Source: Sphingomonas hankyongi (lineage in GTDB: Bacteria > Pseudomonadota > Alphaproteobacteria > Sphingomonadales > Sphingomonadaceae). From it: 64,000 nt of DNA. The DNA is taken from positions 496,001-560,000 of the forward strand of contig NZ_JAMGBE010000001.1 in assembly GCF_023516575.1 (NCBI RefSeq), in the 5' to 3' direction. A program made the position numbers and the translations under genes. Below the pieces are notes generated by a model. That model was not told the origin of the DNA. It ran no database searches and saw only the letters and a program-made list of their open reading frames with translations. Below, in pieces: positions 55,094 through 63,312 of the stretch. Position 1 is the first letter of the stretch. Each line of letters opens with the position of its first letter.

Positions 55094-55465
55094 GCACTCT
55101 GGCGCGTCGGAAACCGGAACAGCTCAGGCTATCGTCTCGGGAATAAGGCGTTGGTGACGGGCTGGCTAAGCTATCTTGTAGGCTCGAATGTCGGTGCAAC
55201 GGCACGCGCCGAGCTCACGCATCAAGACCGCATCCACGGGGAATATGACGGGCCGCACTTCGAAGACATGCCTCCCGACTTCCCGGCAAACTATGGCGGC
55301 GAACTTCTGATGGGCGCGATCGGCCTGAACTGGGAACCGACCATCGGAAGCAGACGCGGGCCACAACTGGGAATCGAGGTTGGAGTCCCGCTCTATCAAA
55401 ACGTCAATGGAGTGCAGCTTCCCCAACGATGGCAGCTGTCCGCCGGCATCAAGCAGTTCTTCTAG
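55094..55465 (+). pseudogene. C-terminal remnant of an outer-membrane transporter (MetA-pathway phenol degradation-like)
   Basis: The open frame begins after a TAA at 55091 with ALWRVGNRNSSGYRLGNKAL and continues through MGAIGLNWEPTIGSRRGPQL to VGVPLYQNVNGVQLPQRW and ends AGIKQFF. This is like the last quarter of a family often encoded with copper-tolerance or phenol genes. The rest of the barrel and any signal peptide are missing, so it is a truncated relic; a GTG at 55151 could not make a working barrel. Confidence 0.6.
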
Positions 55466-55569
55466 GCAGTTCGAGCGCGGAGATTAGGGCACGCGCGGCG
55501 TCCGCATTGTGCTACAAGGCCGGCGGGACTCGAACACTTATCGTTTCTATAAAAGTCGGGTCTCCAACG

Positions 55570-55604
55570 AACGGCTCGGTAGACCCCTTTCCGGGCCGTT
55601 TGTG
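55570..55604 (+). terminator. Terminator-like hairpin between pseudogene and glycine-zipper gene
   Basis: AACGGCTCGG (55570-55579) pairs with CCGGGCCGTT (55591-55600), one wobble, followed by a weak T-rich tail. It lies in the 55466-55641 gap, which also has a tRNA-3'-like fragment but no gene. Confidence 0.5.
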
Positions 55605-55641
55605 TCAGCGGTCAACGGAAGGCGCCGCCTGGTCAGCTCAG

Positions 55642-55953
55642 CTAGCAGCGCACCTTATAATCATAGTGCACCTGACCGTTCTGATCGACCCAATAGCAGT
55701 AGCCGCGCGTGTCCCGATTGTAGGTCTGCGTTCCGATCACCGAACCGATGAGACCGCCAACGCCGGCGCCGATCGCCGCCCCGGCACCAGTGCCGAAGCC
55801 CGGAATCACCGAGCCCGCGATCGCTCCGGCGCCGGCGCCAAGCGCCGCTCCAATGGCCGTGGACTTCACCGCGTAATCGGTATGGGGATTTGTTGCGCAG
55901 CCTGTAAGCGCCAGGCTGGTCGCCGCAGCGGCTGAAAAGAGCAGACGTGTCAT
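55642..55953 (-). CDS. Glycine-zipper lipoprotein
   Basis: A 103-residue outer-membrane lipoprotein: the signal AAATSLALTGCATN has lipobox LTGC. Glycine-zipper helices follow (AIGAALGAGAGAIAGSVIPG and AAIGAGVGGLIGSVIGTQTY), the 2TM glycine-zipper pattern of SlyB/OsmB-like stress proteins. The C-terminus YCYWVDQNGQVHYDYKVRC has paired cysteines. It may help envelope integrity. Confidence 0.82.
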   Translation of the reverse strand: MTRLLFSAAAATSLALTGCATNPHTDYAVKSTAIGAALGAGAGAIAGSVIPGFGTGAGAAIGAGVGGLIGSVIGTQTYNRDTRGYCYWVDQNGQVHYDYKVRC

Positions 55954-56115
55954 GCTTCGACCTTCCGGTTCTTATTCCCCCGCGGCAATCATGCCGCACC
56001 GGCGTCGGCGCTCGTGGACGGTGCCGGAAGCCGAAAATATCGGGAAAAGCGTGGAGCTGTTCAGGACGCGGCGTCTGGGTCGCTGGAATCGGCGGCACGC
56101 AAGTAGTAAAGCCAA

Positions 56116-56156
56116 GGGCGACCCGGCCTTGGGGGCATCCATCAACCGGGTCGCCC
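56116..56156. repeat. Long hairpin in the 55954-56344 gap
   Basis: GGGCGACCCGG and CCGGGTCGCCC form an 11-bp perfect stem with a 19-base loop, followed by CTTCG rather than a T run. The 391-base gap between the divergent-ended lipoprotein and GFA genes holds no convincing gene. Confidence 0.4.
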
Positions 56157-56344
56157 CTTCGCGCCCGATAAGGGCCGTGCCGTCGCCAACGTTAAGCGGC
56201 GGAGGGATCGCGGCTTCTCACGGGCGTGACGGAGAGGACCCTGCTTGAGCGCAGGTCTCGCCGCGATGGAGAGACTCCCGCATCGCGCGAGAGTCGCACA
56301 TCGCTGAGAACACGCAAAAGCGCCTCCGATAAAACCCTTGGAAA

Positions 56345-56881
56345 TCAGCGATCTGTGGATAGCGGGCGCTTCACCATCCGCGGTTCGCGGAGGATCGACG
56401 GAGCATTGGGAGCCCCGTCGAGCTGAAGCGCGTGATCAAGATAGATTTCTACGCCAGGCGGAAGGATCACGCCGGCCTGCGCGTGGCGCGTGAAGATATG
56501 GCGCGACTTGCCTGGCCCGCGGTCGAACCAATTGGGATCGTCGAAAGTACCCCCAAGGAGCCCGAGGAAATCCGGAAAGCGCTCGAACGAGAGATACAGG
56601 CTGGTGCCGCATCGTCCGCAGAAGTGGACTTTGACGATCTTCCCGCTGCCGTCCGATCGGCGCTCATAGGCCTTCGGCGCGCCCCGGACCTCCATATCCT
56701 CCCGGCGAAAGATCGGTTCGACCAAATAGGCCGATCCCGTGAGCCGCTGGCAGAAGGTGCAGTAGCAGACCGTCACGCGAACCGGCTCGGCACTTGTCGT
56801 GTACCGCACGTCGCCACACAGGCAGCCGCCCTCGTGGGGTTTGGCGGACGCAACTGCTCCTGGAGAATTTGGATTGGTCAC
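56345..56881 (-). CDS. GFA family (glutathione-dependent formaldehyde-activating-like) protein
   Basis: A 178-residue zinc protein. Cysteine clusters are GGCLCGDVRYTTS, VCYCTFCQRLTGS and VHFCGRCGTSLYLSF, the full GFA/CENP-V set. I place the start at a GTG (56881) with GGGG upstream, as the family begins shortly before the first cluster; a longer frame to 57004 runs into the pdxH promoter. Most GFA proteins do not act on formaldehyde, so the substrate is open. Confidence 0.85.
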   Translation of the reverse strand: MTNPNSPGAVASAKPHEGGCLCGDVRYTTSAEPVRVTVCYCTFCQRLTGSAYLVEPIFRREDMEVRGAPKAYERRSDGSGKIVKVHFCGRCGTSLYLSFERFPDFLGLLGGTFDDPNWFDRGPGKSRHIFTRHAQAGVILPPGVEIYLDHALQLDGAPNAPSILREPRMVKRPLSTDR

Positions 56882-57006
56882 GTGAGCGCCCCTAGGCCAA
56901 AGCTTCCGACTGGTCGAATTGACGCGTTGGATGGCGGGCAACCGACCATTTCCGCCTTTGCCAACCGCCCTTGTGGCCGCCATCGAGGCGGCGCTAAGGC
57001 GCACAG

Positions 57007-57585
57007 GTGACCGACCCGTTCGCCCTCTTCGAAGAATGGCTCGCCGAGGCTCGAGAAGGCGAGGTGAACGATCCCGAAGCCATGGCCTTCGCCAGCGCCG
57101 ACCCCGACGGCCGCCCGTCCGTTCGCATCGTCCTGCTGCGCCATGTCGGCCGCGACGGTTTCGGCTTCTTCACCAACCTGGACAGCCGCAAGGGCACTGA
57201 GCTGGCGGCAAACCCATTTGGCGCTCTCGCCATCCATTGGAAGTCGCTGCGGCGCCAGGTCCGCGCGGAAGGTCGCGTCGAGCAGGTCTCGGACGCGGTA
57301 GCGGACGCCTATTTCGCCTCGCGAAGCCGGGATTCGCGGATCGGTTCCTGGGCGTCCGACCAATCCCGCCCGCTCGAGAGCCGCGAGAATTTCGAGCGGC
57401 GCGTCGAGGAGATGCATGAGCGCTTCGAAAGCGAGGAGGTGCCGCGCCCGCCGCGCTGGTCGGGCTTCCTCCTGACGCCCGACAAGATCGAGTTCTGGAG
57501 CGACCGGCCGCACCGGCTGCACGAGCGCCGCCTGTTCACGCGGCAGGCGGACGGCAACTGGTCCGAGGGATTGCTTTACCCATGA
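57007..57585 (+). CDS. pdxH: Pyridoxamine 5'-phosphate oxidase
   Basis: A 192-residue FMN enzyme making pyridoxal phosphate. It starts with GTG 57007. Motifs: GRPSVRIVLLRHVGRDGFGF, FFTNLDSRKGTELAANP, and the closing signature near WSDRPHRLHERRLFTRQADG. The stop overlaps the CDF gene by ATGA. serC, which also feeds this pathway, is elsewhere in the window. Confidence 0.95.
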   Translation: MTDPFALFEEWLAEAREGEVNDPEAMAFASADPDGRPSVRIVLLRHVGRDGFGFFTNLDSRKGTELAANPFGALAIHWKSLRRQVRAEGRVEQVSDAVADAYFASRSRDSRIGSWASDQSRPLESRENFERRVEEMHERFESEEVPRPPRWSGFLLTPDKIEFWSDRPHRLHERRLFTRQADGNWSEGLLYP

Positions 57586-58520
57586 CCAAACCTCCCATCA
57601 CGACCGAAGAGCGGTCCCGGCTGACCGCTCGGGCTGCGGTTGCCAGCACCGCAATGGCGATCACCCTGATCGCGATGAAGTCCTGGGCGGCGTTCCAGAC
57701 GGGGTCTATGGCGATGCTCGGGTCGCTCGCCGACAGCGGGCTGGACCTGGTCGCGAGCCTGATCGTGCTGCTGGGGGTGCGCGTCGCCGCGCAGCCCGCG
57801 GATCACGAGCATCGCTTCGGGCATGGAAAGGCGGAGGCCCTGGCCGCCCTTGTCCAAATCATCCTGATAACGCTTTCGGCATTGTTCATCGGCGTGCGGT
57901 CGATCCAGCGCCTGTTGAGCGGCGCGGAAACGGGTGCTGCTGAGCTCGGCATCGGTGTGTCCATCGTCGCTATCGTCCTGACGATCGTTCTCATCACCTA
58001 CCAGCGCCACGTCGTGCGCCGTACCGGCTCTCTCGCGATCGGCACGGACCGTCTGCATTATTCGTCCGACCTGCTGCTCAATGGATCGGTCATCCTCGCG
58101 CTGGTGCTCGACCAATATGCAGGGTTCGTTGGCGCCGATGCCATTTTCGGCCTGCTGATCGCCCTGTGGCTGATGTGGGGAGCATGGAGCGCGTCCAGCC
58201 ACGCGCTCGACCAATTGATGGACCGCGAATGGCCCGACGAGCTGCGCGAACGCTTCCTTGCGGCGGCGAAGGAATATCCGGAGCTTGCCGGGCTCCATGA
58301 CTTCCGGACCCGCACCAGCGGGACGCATAATTTCGCGCAGTTCCACGTGTGGGTCCCCGCGCATTGGACCGTGCAGGAGGCGCACGATCGCCTCGACCGA
58401 GCCGAGGAAGATCTGCAGCGGCGCTTTCCCGACACCGAGATCCTGATCCACGTCGATCCGGAAGGGCAGACGGACCGCGAGACAATCCTTCCGTCGGAGA
58501 TTACGGAGCGCGCGACATGA
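57582..58520 (+). CDS. Cation diffusion facilitator family transporter
   Basis: A 312-residue metal/H+ antiporter with six membrane segments. The zinc-site motif is SLADSGLDLVASLIVLLGVR (two Asp) and the second site DHEHRFGHGKAEALAALV (His, Asp-like region); the cytosolic C-terminal domain has HNFAQFHVWVPAHW. It resembles FieF/zinc-type exporters. It overlaps pdxH and the PhzF-like gene by 4 bases each, so the three are co-translated. Confidence 0.92.
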   Translation: MTKPPITTEERSRLTARAAVASTAMAITLIAMKSWAAFQTGSMAMLGSLADSGLDLVASLIVLLGVRVAAQPADHEHRFGHGKAEALAALVQIILITLSALFIGVRSIQRLLSGAETGAAELGIGVSIVAIVLTIVLITYQRHVVRRTGSLAIGTDRLHYSSDLLLNGSVILALVLDQYAGFVGADAIFGLLIALWLMWGAWSASSHALDQLMDREWPDELRERFLAAAKEYPELAGLHDFRTRTSGTHNFAQFHVWVPAHWTVQEAHDRLDRAEEDLQRRFPDTEILIHVDPEGQTDRETILPSEITERAT

Positions 58521-59299
58521 CCTCCCTTCCCTTCTTCCAGGTCGATGCTTTCGCCGAACGCCCCCTGACCGGCAATCCCGCGGCGGTCATGCCGCTCGAG
58601 CGCTGGCTCGACGATGAGCTGATGCAGGCGATCGCGGCGGAGAATAATCTCAGCGAGACGGCGTTCACGGTCGCGAGCGATTGCGATGAGGCCGACTATG
58701 ATCTGCGCTGGTTCACACCCGCCGCCGAGGTAGACATGTGCGGCCATGCGACCATTGCCGCGGGCCATGTATTGATGACGGGTCATCCGGTCCGGTTCGC
58801 CACCAAGGCCGGCGTCCTGCTCGTGTCGCGGCGCGACGATTTGCTCGAGCTCGACCTGCCCGCAGCGGATCTGACGGAAGTCCGCGAGCCGGCGATGTGC
58901 GAGGCTCTTGGAATCCCGGACGCGCCGGCCTGGTTCGCCGCCGGATGCAATGACGCGGCGATCGTCGAGCTCGCCGACGAAGCCGCAGTCCGCGCCGTAC
59001 GCCCGGATTACAAGGCGCTCGCGGGCGTTCCGCGAATGGCTGTCGTGACGGCCCGCGGCGACGCGGAAACGATCGTCAGTCGCGTGTTCGTGCCTTATCT
59101 CGGCATCGACGAAGACCCGGTCACCGGTTCGGCGCATGCGGCGCTCGTGCCTTACTGGGCCGAGCGGCTCGGCCGAAAACAGTTCACTTCGCTGCAGGCA
59201 AGCAAGCGCACCGGCCTGCTCCACTGTCGGCTTGAAGGGGACCGGGTCATTCTCGGCGGTCAATGCCGAACCATGATCGTCGGCAATTTCCAGCTCTAG
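58517..59299 (+). CDS. PhzF family isomerase/epimerase
   Basis: A 260-residue PhzF-fold protein starting LPFFQVDAFAERPLTGNPAA, with the catalytic Glu in NNLSETAFTVAS and the second-domain motifs RWFTPAAEVDMCGHATIA and DPVTGSAHAALVPYW. The phenazine role applies only where a phz operon is present; there is none here, so it is probably an uncharacterised isomerase. It overlaps the CDF gene by ATGA. Confidence 0.88.
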   Translation: MTSLPFFQVDAFAERPLTGNPAAVMPLERWLDDELMQAIAAENNLSETAFTVASDCDEADYDLRWFTPAAEVDMCGHATIAAGHVLMTGHPVRFATKAGVLLVSRRDDLLELDLPAADLTEVREPAMCEALGIPDAPAWFAAGCNDAAIVELADEAAVRAVRPDYKALAGVPRMAVVTARGDAETIVSRVFVPYLGIDEDPVTGSAHAALVPYWAERLGRKQFTSLQASKRTGLLHCRLEGDRVILGGQCRTMIVGNFQL

Positions 59300-59760
59300 C
59301 TGCGCAGCTTTTCCTCGAGCGCGTCGAGCAAGGGAAGCTGGCTTGGGAGCATGATCTCGCGCGCTTCGCCAATGGTGAGCCAGCGCGCTTCAACGGCTTC
59401 GGGAAAGCGCTCACGCCGCCCGCTTTTGGGCGGCCATTCCATCTCGAATTCGGCGCTGGCGATGGCCGATGGATCCAGGTCGCCTTCAACGGCGAAGGCC
59501 TCCACGACCTTGCCGCCGGACTGACGCACTGTTGCGAGGGCGGCCGGGACGCCGGTGAGGCGGGTGCCGGTCTCCTCCTCGAACTCGCGCAAGGCGGCAT
59601 CGAGCGCACCCTCGCCGGGTTCCACCGCACCCTTAGGGATCATCCAGGCGCCAACGTCCTTGTTCTTCCAGAATGGCCCGCCGGGCTTGATCAGGAGGAC
59701 CTGAGTGTTCCCGTCGCGGGTCCGGAACAGGAGGATCCCCGCACTATGCAGCCGCGACAT
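59296..59760 (-). CDS. NUDIX hydrolase
   Basis: A 154-residue hydrolase from ATG 59760. The Nudix box is complete: [20 protein letters not shown] followed by TG (G-x5-E-x7-R-E-x2-E-E-x-G). The opening [20 protein letters not shown] is typical of DATP pyrophosphohydrolase-like members. It overlaps the mnmA 3' end by 17 bases, on the same strand, and meets the PhzF-like gene tail-to-tail. Confidence 0.9.
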   Translation of the reverse strand: MSRLHSAGILLFRTRDGNTQVLLIKPGGPFWKNKDVGAWMIPKGAVEPGEGALDAALREFEEETGTRLTGVPAALATVRQSGGKVVEAFAVEGDLDPSAIASAEFEMEWPPKSGRRERFPEAVEARWLTIGEAREIMLPSQLPLLDALEEKLRS

Positions 59761-60862
59761 CGGGCACATTCTGCCGGGCGGCAACGGTCTCGGCAATCCA
59801 GCCGCCGCCGAGGAGGCGCGTGCCGTCATAAGCGACCGCCGCCTGCCCCGGAGCCACGCCATACTCGGGATTTGAGAAGCTCACCCAGTCGCCCTCAACG
59901 CTGGCCGGCACCGCCGGCGCGAGCGAGCGGACCTTCACGCTGACCTCATGCTGCTGCTCACCGAGCCAATTCCAGTCGCTGACGCGCATGGCGCCAACGG
60001 CGAGCGCCGAGCGGGGCCCGACAACCAGCCGCCGGCGCTCCGGATCGATGCTCACGACATAAAGCGGCTCGCCCTGGCCACCGATCTCGATTCCGCGGCG
60101 CTGTCCAACCGTGAAATGGACCACGCCGCGGTGCCGTCCGAGCACTCGCCCGTCGAGGTCCACGATATCGCCCGGCGCCTCCGTTTCGGGACGGATCCGC
60201 TTCACGAGGCCCGCATAGTCGCCATCCGGGACGAAGCAGATGTCCTGGCTGTCGGGCTTCCCTGCGACTTCGAGATCGAGCTCGGCCGCAAGCCGCCGCA
60301 CGTCGCTCTTGGGAAGGTCGCCCAGCGGAAAGCGCAGATATTCCAGCTGCTCGCGCGTGGTGCCGTAGAGGAAGTAGCTCTGGTCGCGCCGTGGATCGCT
60401 GCCCTTGTGAAGCTCAACGCGATCGCCGTTCGCCACCCGCCGGACGTAATGGCCCGTCGCCAGGCAATCGGCTCCAAGCTCGCGCGCAAAGGCGATGAGA
60501 TCGGTGAACTTCACGCCCTGGTTGCACAAGGCACAGGGAATTGGCGTGCGGCCTTGCGCATATTCGTCGACGAACCGGTCGATGACATCCGCACGGAAGC
60601 GGCTCTCATAATCGAGGACATAGTGAGCGATACCGAGACGGTCGGCGACCATCTTGGCGTCGTAAATGTCCTGTCCTGCGCAGCAGGCCCCGGAGCGGCG
60701 TACCGCCTCGCCATGGTCGTACAGCTGCATCGTGACGCCGATGACCTCCGCACCTGTGCGTGCAGCGAGGGCAGCCGTCACGGAACTGTCGACGCCGCCG
60801 GACATGGCGACGACGATTCTGGCGCCGCCTGCGGGGCGGTTCAGGGCGAAATCGACAAACAT
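59744..60862 (-). CDS. mnmA: tRNA-specific 2-thiouridylase MnmA
   Basis: A 372-residue enzyme that thiolates U34 of tRNAs for Glu, Gln and Lys. The ATP PP-loop is [16 protein letters not shown], the nucleophilic cysteine in [15 protein letters not shown] and the second in [15 protein letters not shown]. The C-terminal barrel has [20 protein letters not shown]. Length is canonical. A small gene diverges from its upstream side. Confidence 0.95.
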   Translation of the reverse strand: MFVDFALNRPAGGARIVVAMSGGVDSSVTAALAARTGAEVIGVTMQLYDHGEAVRRSGACCAGQDIYDAKMVADRLGIAHYVLDYESRFRADVIDRFVDEYAQGRTPIPCALCNQGVKFTDLIAFARELGADCLATGHYVRRVANGDRVELHKGSDPRRDQSYFLYGTTREQLEYLRFPLGDLPKSDVRRLAAELDLEVAGKPDSQDICFVPDGDYAGLVKRIRPETEAPGDIVDLDGRVLGRHRGVVHFTVGQRRGIEIGGQGEPLYVVSIDPERRRLVVGPRSALAVGAMRVSDWNWLGEQQHEVSVKVRSLAPAVPASVEGDWVSFSNPEYGVAPGQAAVAYDGTRLLGGGWIAETVAARQNVPDVAAA

Positions 60863-60948
60863 CGGAAAATCTCTTCAGCCGCTCTTTACCCGAATTTCAC
60901 TCCTCGCCGCTAGAGCGAGGGCAAGGAGAACGGGAGGGGGCTTGTCGC

Positions 60949-61161
60949 TTGGCGCGTCACGAGAAGGATTTTCACGCGACGGGTGAGCCGGTGAGCCTCG
61001 ACGAGTTGCTCGATCTCCTTGAGTGCGCTGGGGAATCAGCGCGTCATGCGGCAATCGCCTGCTACCTTTCGGCAGGCGACGGGTGGCGCGACGCGGTGAA
61101 GCAACTCGGCGGTGCGTTCGCAGAAAGGGAGACAGGGTTAAAGGAGCGTAAGCCTGACTAA
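60949..61161 (+). CDS. Small helical hypothetical protein, start uncertain
   Basis: A frame of 70 residues if it begins at TTG 60949, or 56 if at GTG 60991. It reads VSLDELLDLLECAGESARHA and LSAGDGWRDAVKQLGGAFAE, a regular helical pattern. It is in the gap between mnmA and sciP and its codon use looks coding, but the start has no clear ribosome site. Function unknown. Confidence 0.4.
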   Translation: MARHEKDFHATGEPVSLDELLDLLECAGESARHAAIACYLSAGDGWRDAVKQLGGAFAERETGLKERKPD

Positions 61162-61250
61162 CCGAGGCGTTAACCAGCGCGTTTCAGAATATTTTCAACG
61201 CGGGCCGCTTAAGAGGCTCGAACTGGCAATGATTAAGCAGGTGTAACGGA

Positions 61251-61550
61251 ATGCTCGAGAACCAGAAGATTCGTCCGGCTCAGGTCATCGGGCCCCTCGG
61301 CGAGCCGCTGACGCTCGATTCGTTGCCCCCTGCGGCAACGACGCGATGGGTCGTGCGCCGCAAGGCCGAGGTCGTTGCCGCGGTCGCCGGTGGCCTTCTG
61401 AGCGTCGACGAAGCCTGCAAGCGCTATTCGCTGAGCCTCGAGGAATTCACCAGTTGGCAACGTGCCGTCGACCGCAGCGGAATGCCCGGCCTGCGCGTGA
61501 CCCGCATCAAGCAGTATCGCGATCAGTACGAGCGCCAGCAGCGCTACTGA
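61251..61550 (+). CDS. sciP: SciP-type cell-cycle regulator (DUF1153)
   Basis: A 99-residue DNA-binding protein nearly identical in pattern to Caulobacter SciP, which blocks CtrA-dependent transcription. It has VIGPLGEPLTLDSLPP, TTRWVVRRKAEVVAAVAGG, a helix-turn-helix with LLSVDEACKRYSLSLEEFTS and the end SGMPGLRVTRIKQYRDQYE. TTAA half-sites lie upstream (GTTAACC near 61170) but a full CtrA box is not clear. Confidence 0.88.
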   Translation: MLENQKIRPAQVIGPLGEPLTLDSLPPAATTRWVVRRKAEVVAAVAGGLLSVDEACKRYSLSLEEFTSWQRAVDRSGMPGLRVTRIKQYRDQYERQQRY

Positions 61551-61638
61551 TTCGTTACAGCGGCAAAGCGATCCAGCTTTTCCGCCGCTTTCAGCTGCAT
61601 TCCGCGCAGCAAATTTCTAGACAGACCCTTCCGAATCC

Positions 61639-61664
61639 GGAACAACTAAGGCGCATCACGCGTC
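61639..61664 (+). promoter_or_regulatory. Candidate EcfG-type general stress promoter upstream of GlsB/YeaQ gene
   Basis: GGAAC (61639-61643), 17 bases, then CGTC (61661-61664), 65 bases before the start at 61729. It is the same layout as at 16758. GlsB/YeaQ-type proteins are stress-induced in several bacteria, which supports the call. The last base differs from the CGTT consensus. Confidence 0.5.
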
Positions 61665-61728
61665 TGTGATGCCGGAAACGGCCGCCGCTTCATCGTACAG
61701 GCGGCTCGACAAAGAGGAGGGAAAGCTG

Positions 61729-61980
61729 ATGGGAATTATCATTTGGCTGATCGTCGGCGGTATTTGTGGCTGGCTTGCTAGCCTCATCATGCGCACCGAT
61801 GCTCAGCAAGGCATCATCCTCAACATCGTCGTCGGCATTGTCGGCGCGGTGATCGCGGGTCTGCTGTTCGGTGGCAGCATCAACCAGGGCGTCACGATCG
61901 AGACGTTCCTCTATTCGCTTCTCGGTGCGGTCATCCTGCTCGCAATCGTCAACCTGATCCGCAGGGGTTCGGTCCGCTAG
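61729..61980 (+). CDS. GlsB/YeaQ/YmgE family stress-response membrane protein
   Basis: An 83-residue protein from ATG 61729 (AGGAGGGAAAG upstream) with three hydrophobic segments: IIIWLIVGGICGWLASLIM, GIILNIVVGIVGAVIAGLLF and FLYSLLGAVILLAIVNLI. Glycine-rich helices are the family mark. A strong terminator follows at 62002. A second family member lies at 62840-63106 on the other strand. Confidence 0.85.
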   Translation: MGIIIWLIVGGICGWLASLIMRTDAQQGIILNIVVGIVGAVIAGLLFGGSINQGVTIETFLYSLLGAVILLAIVNLIRRGSVR

Positions 61981-62001
61981 CCGTAACTTGCTTCAACATC
62001 C

Positions 62002-62034
62002 AAGGCCGCGCGGCATGTGCCGCGCGGCCTTTTT
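62002..62034 (+). terminator. Strong intrinsic terminator
   Basis: AAGGCCGCGCGGCA and TGCCGCGCGGCCTT form a perfect 14-bp stem around TG, followed by TTTTCTTT. It stops the GlsB/YeaQ gene and, with its A-rich left side, may also limit the convergent SIMPL gene. Confidence 0.92.
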
Positions 62035-62042
62035 CTTTGCTG

Positions 62043-62765
62043 CTAACGGAGCTCGAAAGTCATCGCGAGGCTGAGCTGAACCTTCTGCTCGCCGGGATCG
62101 ATCTTGGTGCTCGCAGACTGCGCGCGCGCTTCCATCATCACGGGCATCGGCGGCGGCACGGGATAATTGCCCCCGCTTTCGCTGACGGCGAGAAGGCGCA
62201 CGACGCGCATCCCCAGCGTACGGGCATAGAGCTCCGCCCGCGCGCGACCAGCGGCAAGCGCCTTGGTGCGCGCTTCATCCAGCGCCTCTTCCGGCTTGTC
62301 GATGGTCAAGCTGGGCCCATTGATCTGGTTCGCGCCCACCGCGACCAGCGCGTCGAGGATATCTCCCGTCGCCGCAATGTCGCGAAACCGCACATTGACC
62401 TGATTGGACGCCGTGTAGCCGGTCAATCGAGGCGGCTGGTTTTCGGCATAGCGATATTCGGGATTAAGGCTGATGTTGCTCGTCTGGATGTCGCGGTCTG
62501 CGATCCCAGCCTTCTTCAGCGCGTCGCGCACGCGGTCCATCTGGGCGGCATTCTGCTGCAAGGCCGCACGAGCCGTCGCGGCGCGCGTCACGACGCCTGC
62601 AGAGACGGTTGCCACGTCGGGGACCCGCGTGGTTTCGCCAGTCGCGCTGATATCGAGGCGGGTGCCCGCGATCGCTTCCGAAAAAGTCGGCGCCGCCTGG
62701 GCAACAGCAGCAGAAGGCGCCAGCGCCGCGCCAAGCGCGAGCGCCGCGATCAATGCACGTTTCAT
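62043..62765 (-). CDS. SIMPL domain (DUF541) exported protein
   Basis: A 240-residue periplasmic protein with signal peptide (ALALGAALAPSAAVAQ). The SIMPL pattern opens DISATGETTRVPDVATVSAG, continues with DRDIQTSNISLNPEYRY and ends near ARAELYARTLGMRVVRLLAV. Family members occur in bacterial envelopes with unknown role. It lies between two GlsB/YeaQ-type genes. Confidence 0.88.
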   Translation of the reverse strand: MKRALIAALALGAALAPSAAVAQAAPTFSEAIAGTRLDISATGETTRVPDVATVSAGVVTRAATARAALQQNAAQMDRVRDALKKAGIADRDIQTSNISLNPEYRYAENQPPRLTGYTASNQVNVRFRDIAATGDILDALVAVGANQINGPSLTIDKPEEALDEARTKALAAGRARAELYARTLGMRVVRLLAVSESGGNYPVPPPMPVMMEARAQSASTKIDPGEQKVQLSLAMTFELR

Positions 62766-62839
62766 TGAGCAATCCTTGATTTTTGCGTCACAACCGCCAG
62801 CGTTGTCCGCCAGCCATGGCTGCTACCTGAACGTAACGA

Positions 62840-63106
62840 TCAGACCCGGCGACGTCCGGCGATGACCCGGTAGATCAGGAGAAGCAGGAACGCGCCAACG
62901 ACCGCAGCCACGAAGCCGGCACCTTCGTTCGTGTCGTACCAGCCGATAGCCTTGCCGATCCAGCCGGCCAGCAGAGCGCCGGCAATGCCGAGCAGGATAG
63001 TGACGATGCAGCCGCCCGGATCTCGGCCCGGCATAAGCAGTTTCGCGATTCCGCCGGCGATCCCGCCGATGACAATCCAGGCAAGGATTCCATAATCTTG
63101 CATCAT
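62840..63106 (-). CDS. GlsB/YeaQ/YmgE family membrane protein (second copy)
   Basis: An 88-residue protein; ATG 63106 has GGGGA 6 bases upstream, and ATG 63103 is an alternative. Three glycine-rich hydrophobic segments: ILAWIVIGGIAGGIAKLLM, CIVTILLGIAGALLAGWIG and GFVAAVVGAFLLLLIYRVI. It is a diverged paralogue of the protein at 61729-61980. Confidence 0.85.
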   Translation of the reverse strand: MMQDYGILAWIVIGGIAGGIAKLLMPGRDPGGCIVTILLGIAGALLAGWIGKAIGWYDTNEGAGFVAAVVGAFLLLLIYRVIAGRRRV

Positions 63107-63312
63107 GATTCGTCCCCTTTTTCCGCGCGGTGCTTTTACAAGCATGCGCCAATGCCCAAATTGCGCTAACGCGCGCTTGCGGCGCAAGTGCCGCCGTTAG
63201 TCGAAAAGCAGTAGCGAGGCCGACGGCGCAGGCGTCTGTTGCGGTCGGTGCCTTATTAGGCTAATACACCATCGACGCATTTTTGGCAGATTCGGTAACT
63301 GAGCGAGGAATG

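Noticed and set aside
55500-55530. tRNA-like 3' fragment (GGCGGGACTCGAAC on the plus strand)
   Set aside because: The T-arm sequence is present on the complement but its stem does not pair and no cloverleaf can be built.
56226-56426. 66-residue plus-strand frame
   Set aside because: Arg/Ser-rich, overlaps the GFA gene and has no ribosome site.
61165-61250. CtrA box upstream of sciP
   Set aside because: Only single TTAA half-sites are seen; the second half of TTAA-N7-TTAA does not match.
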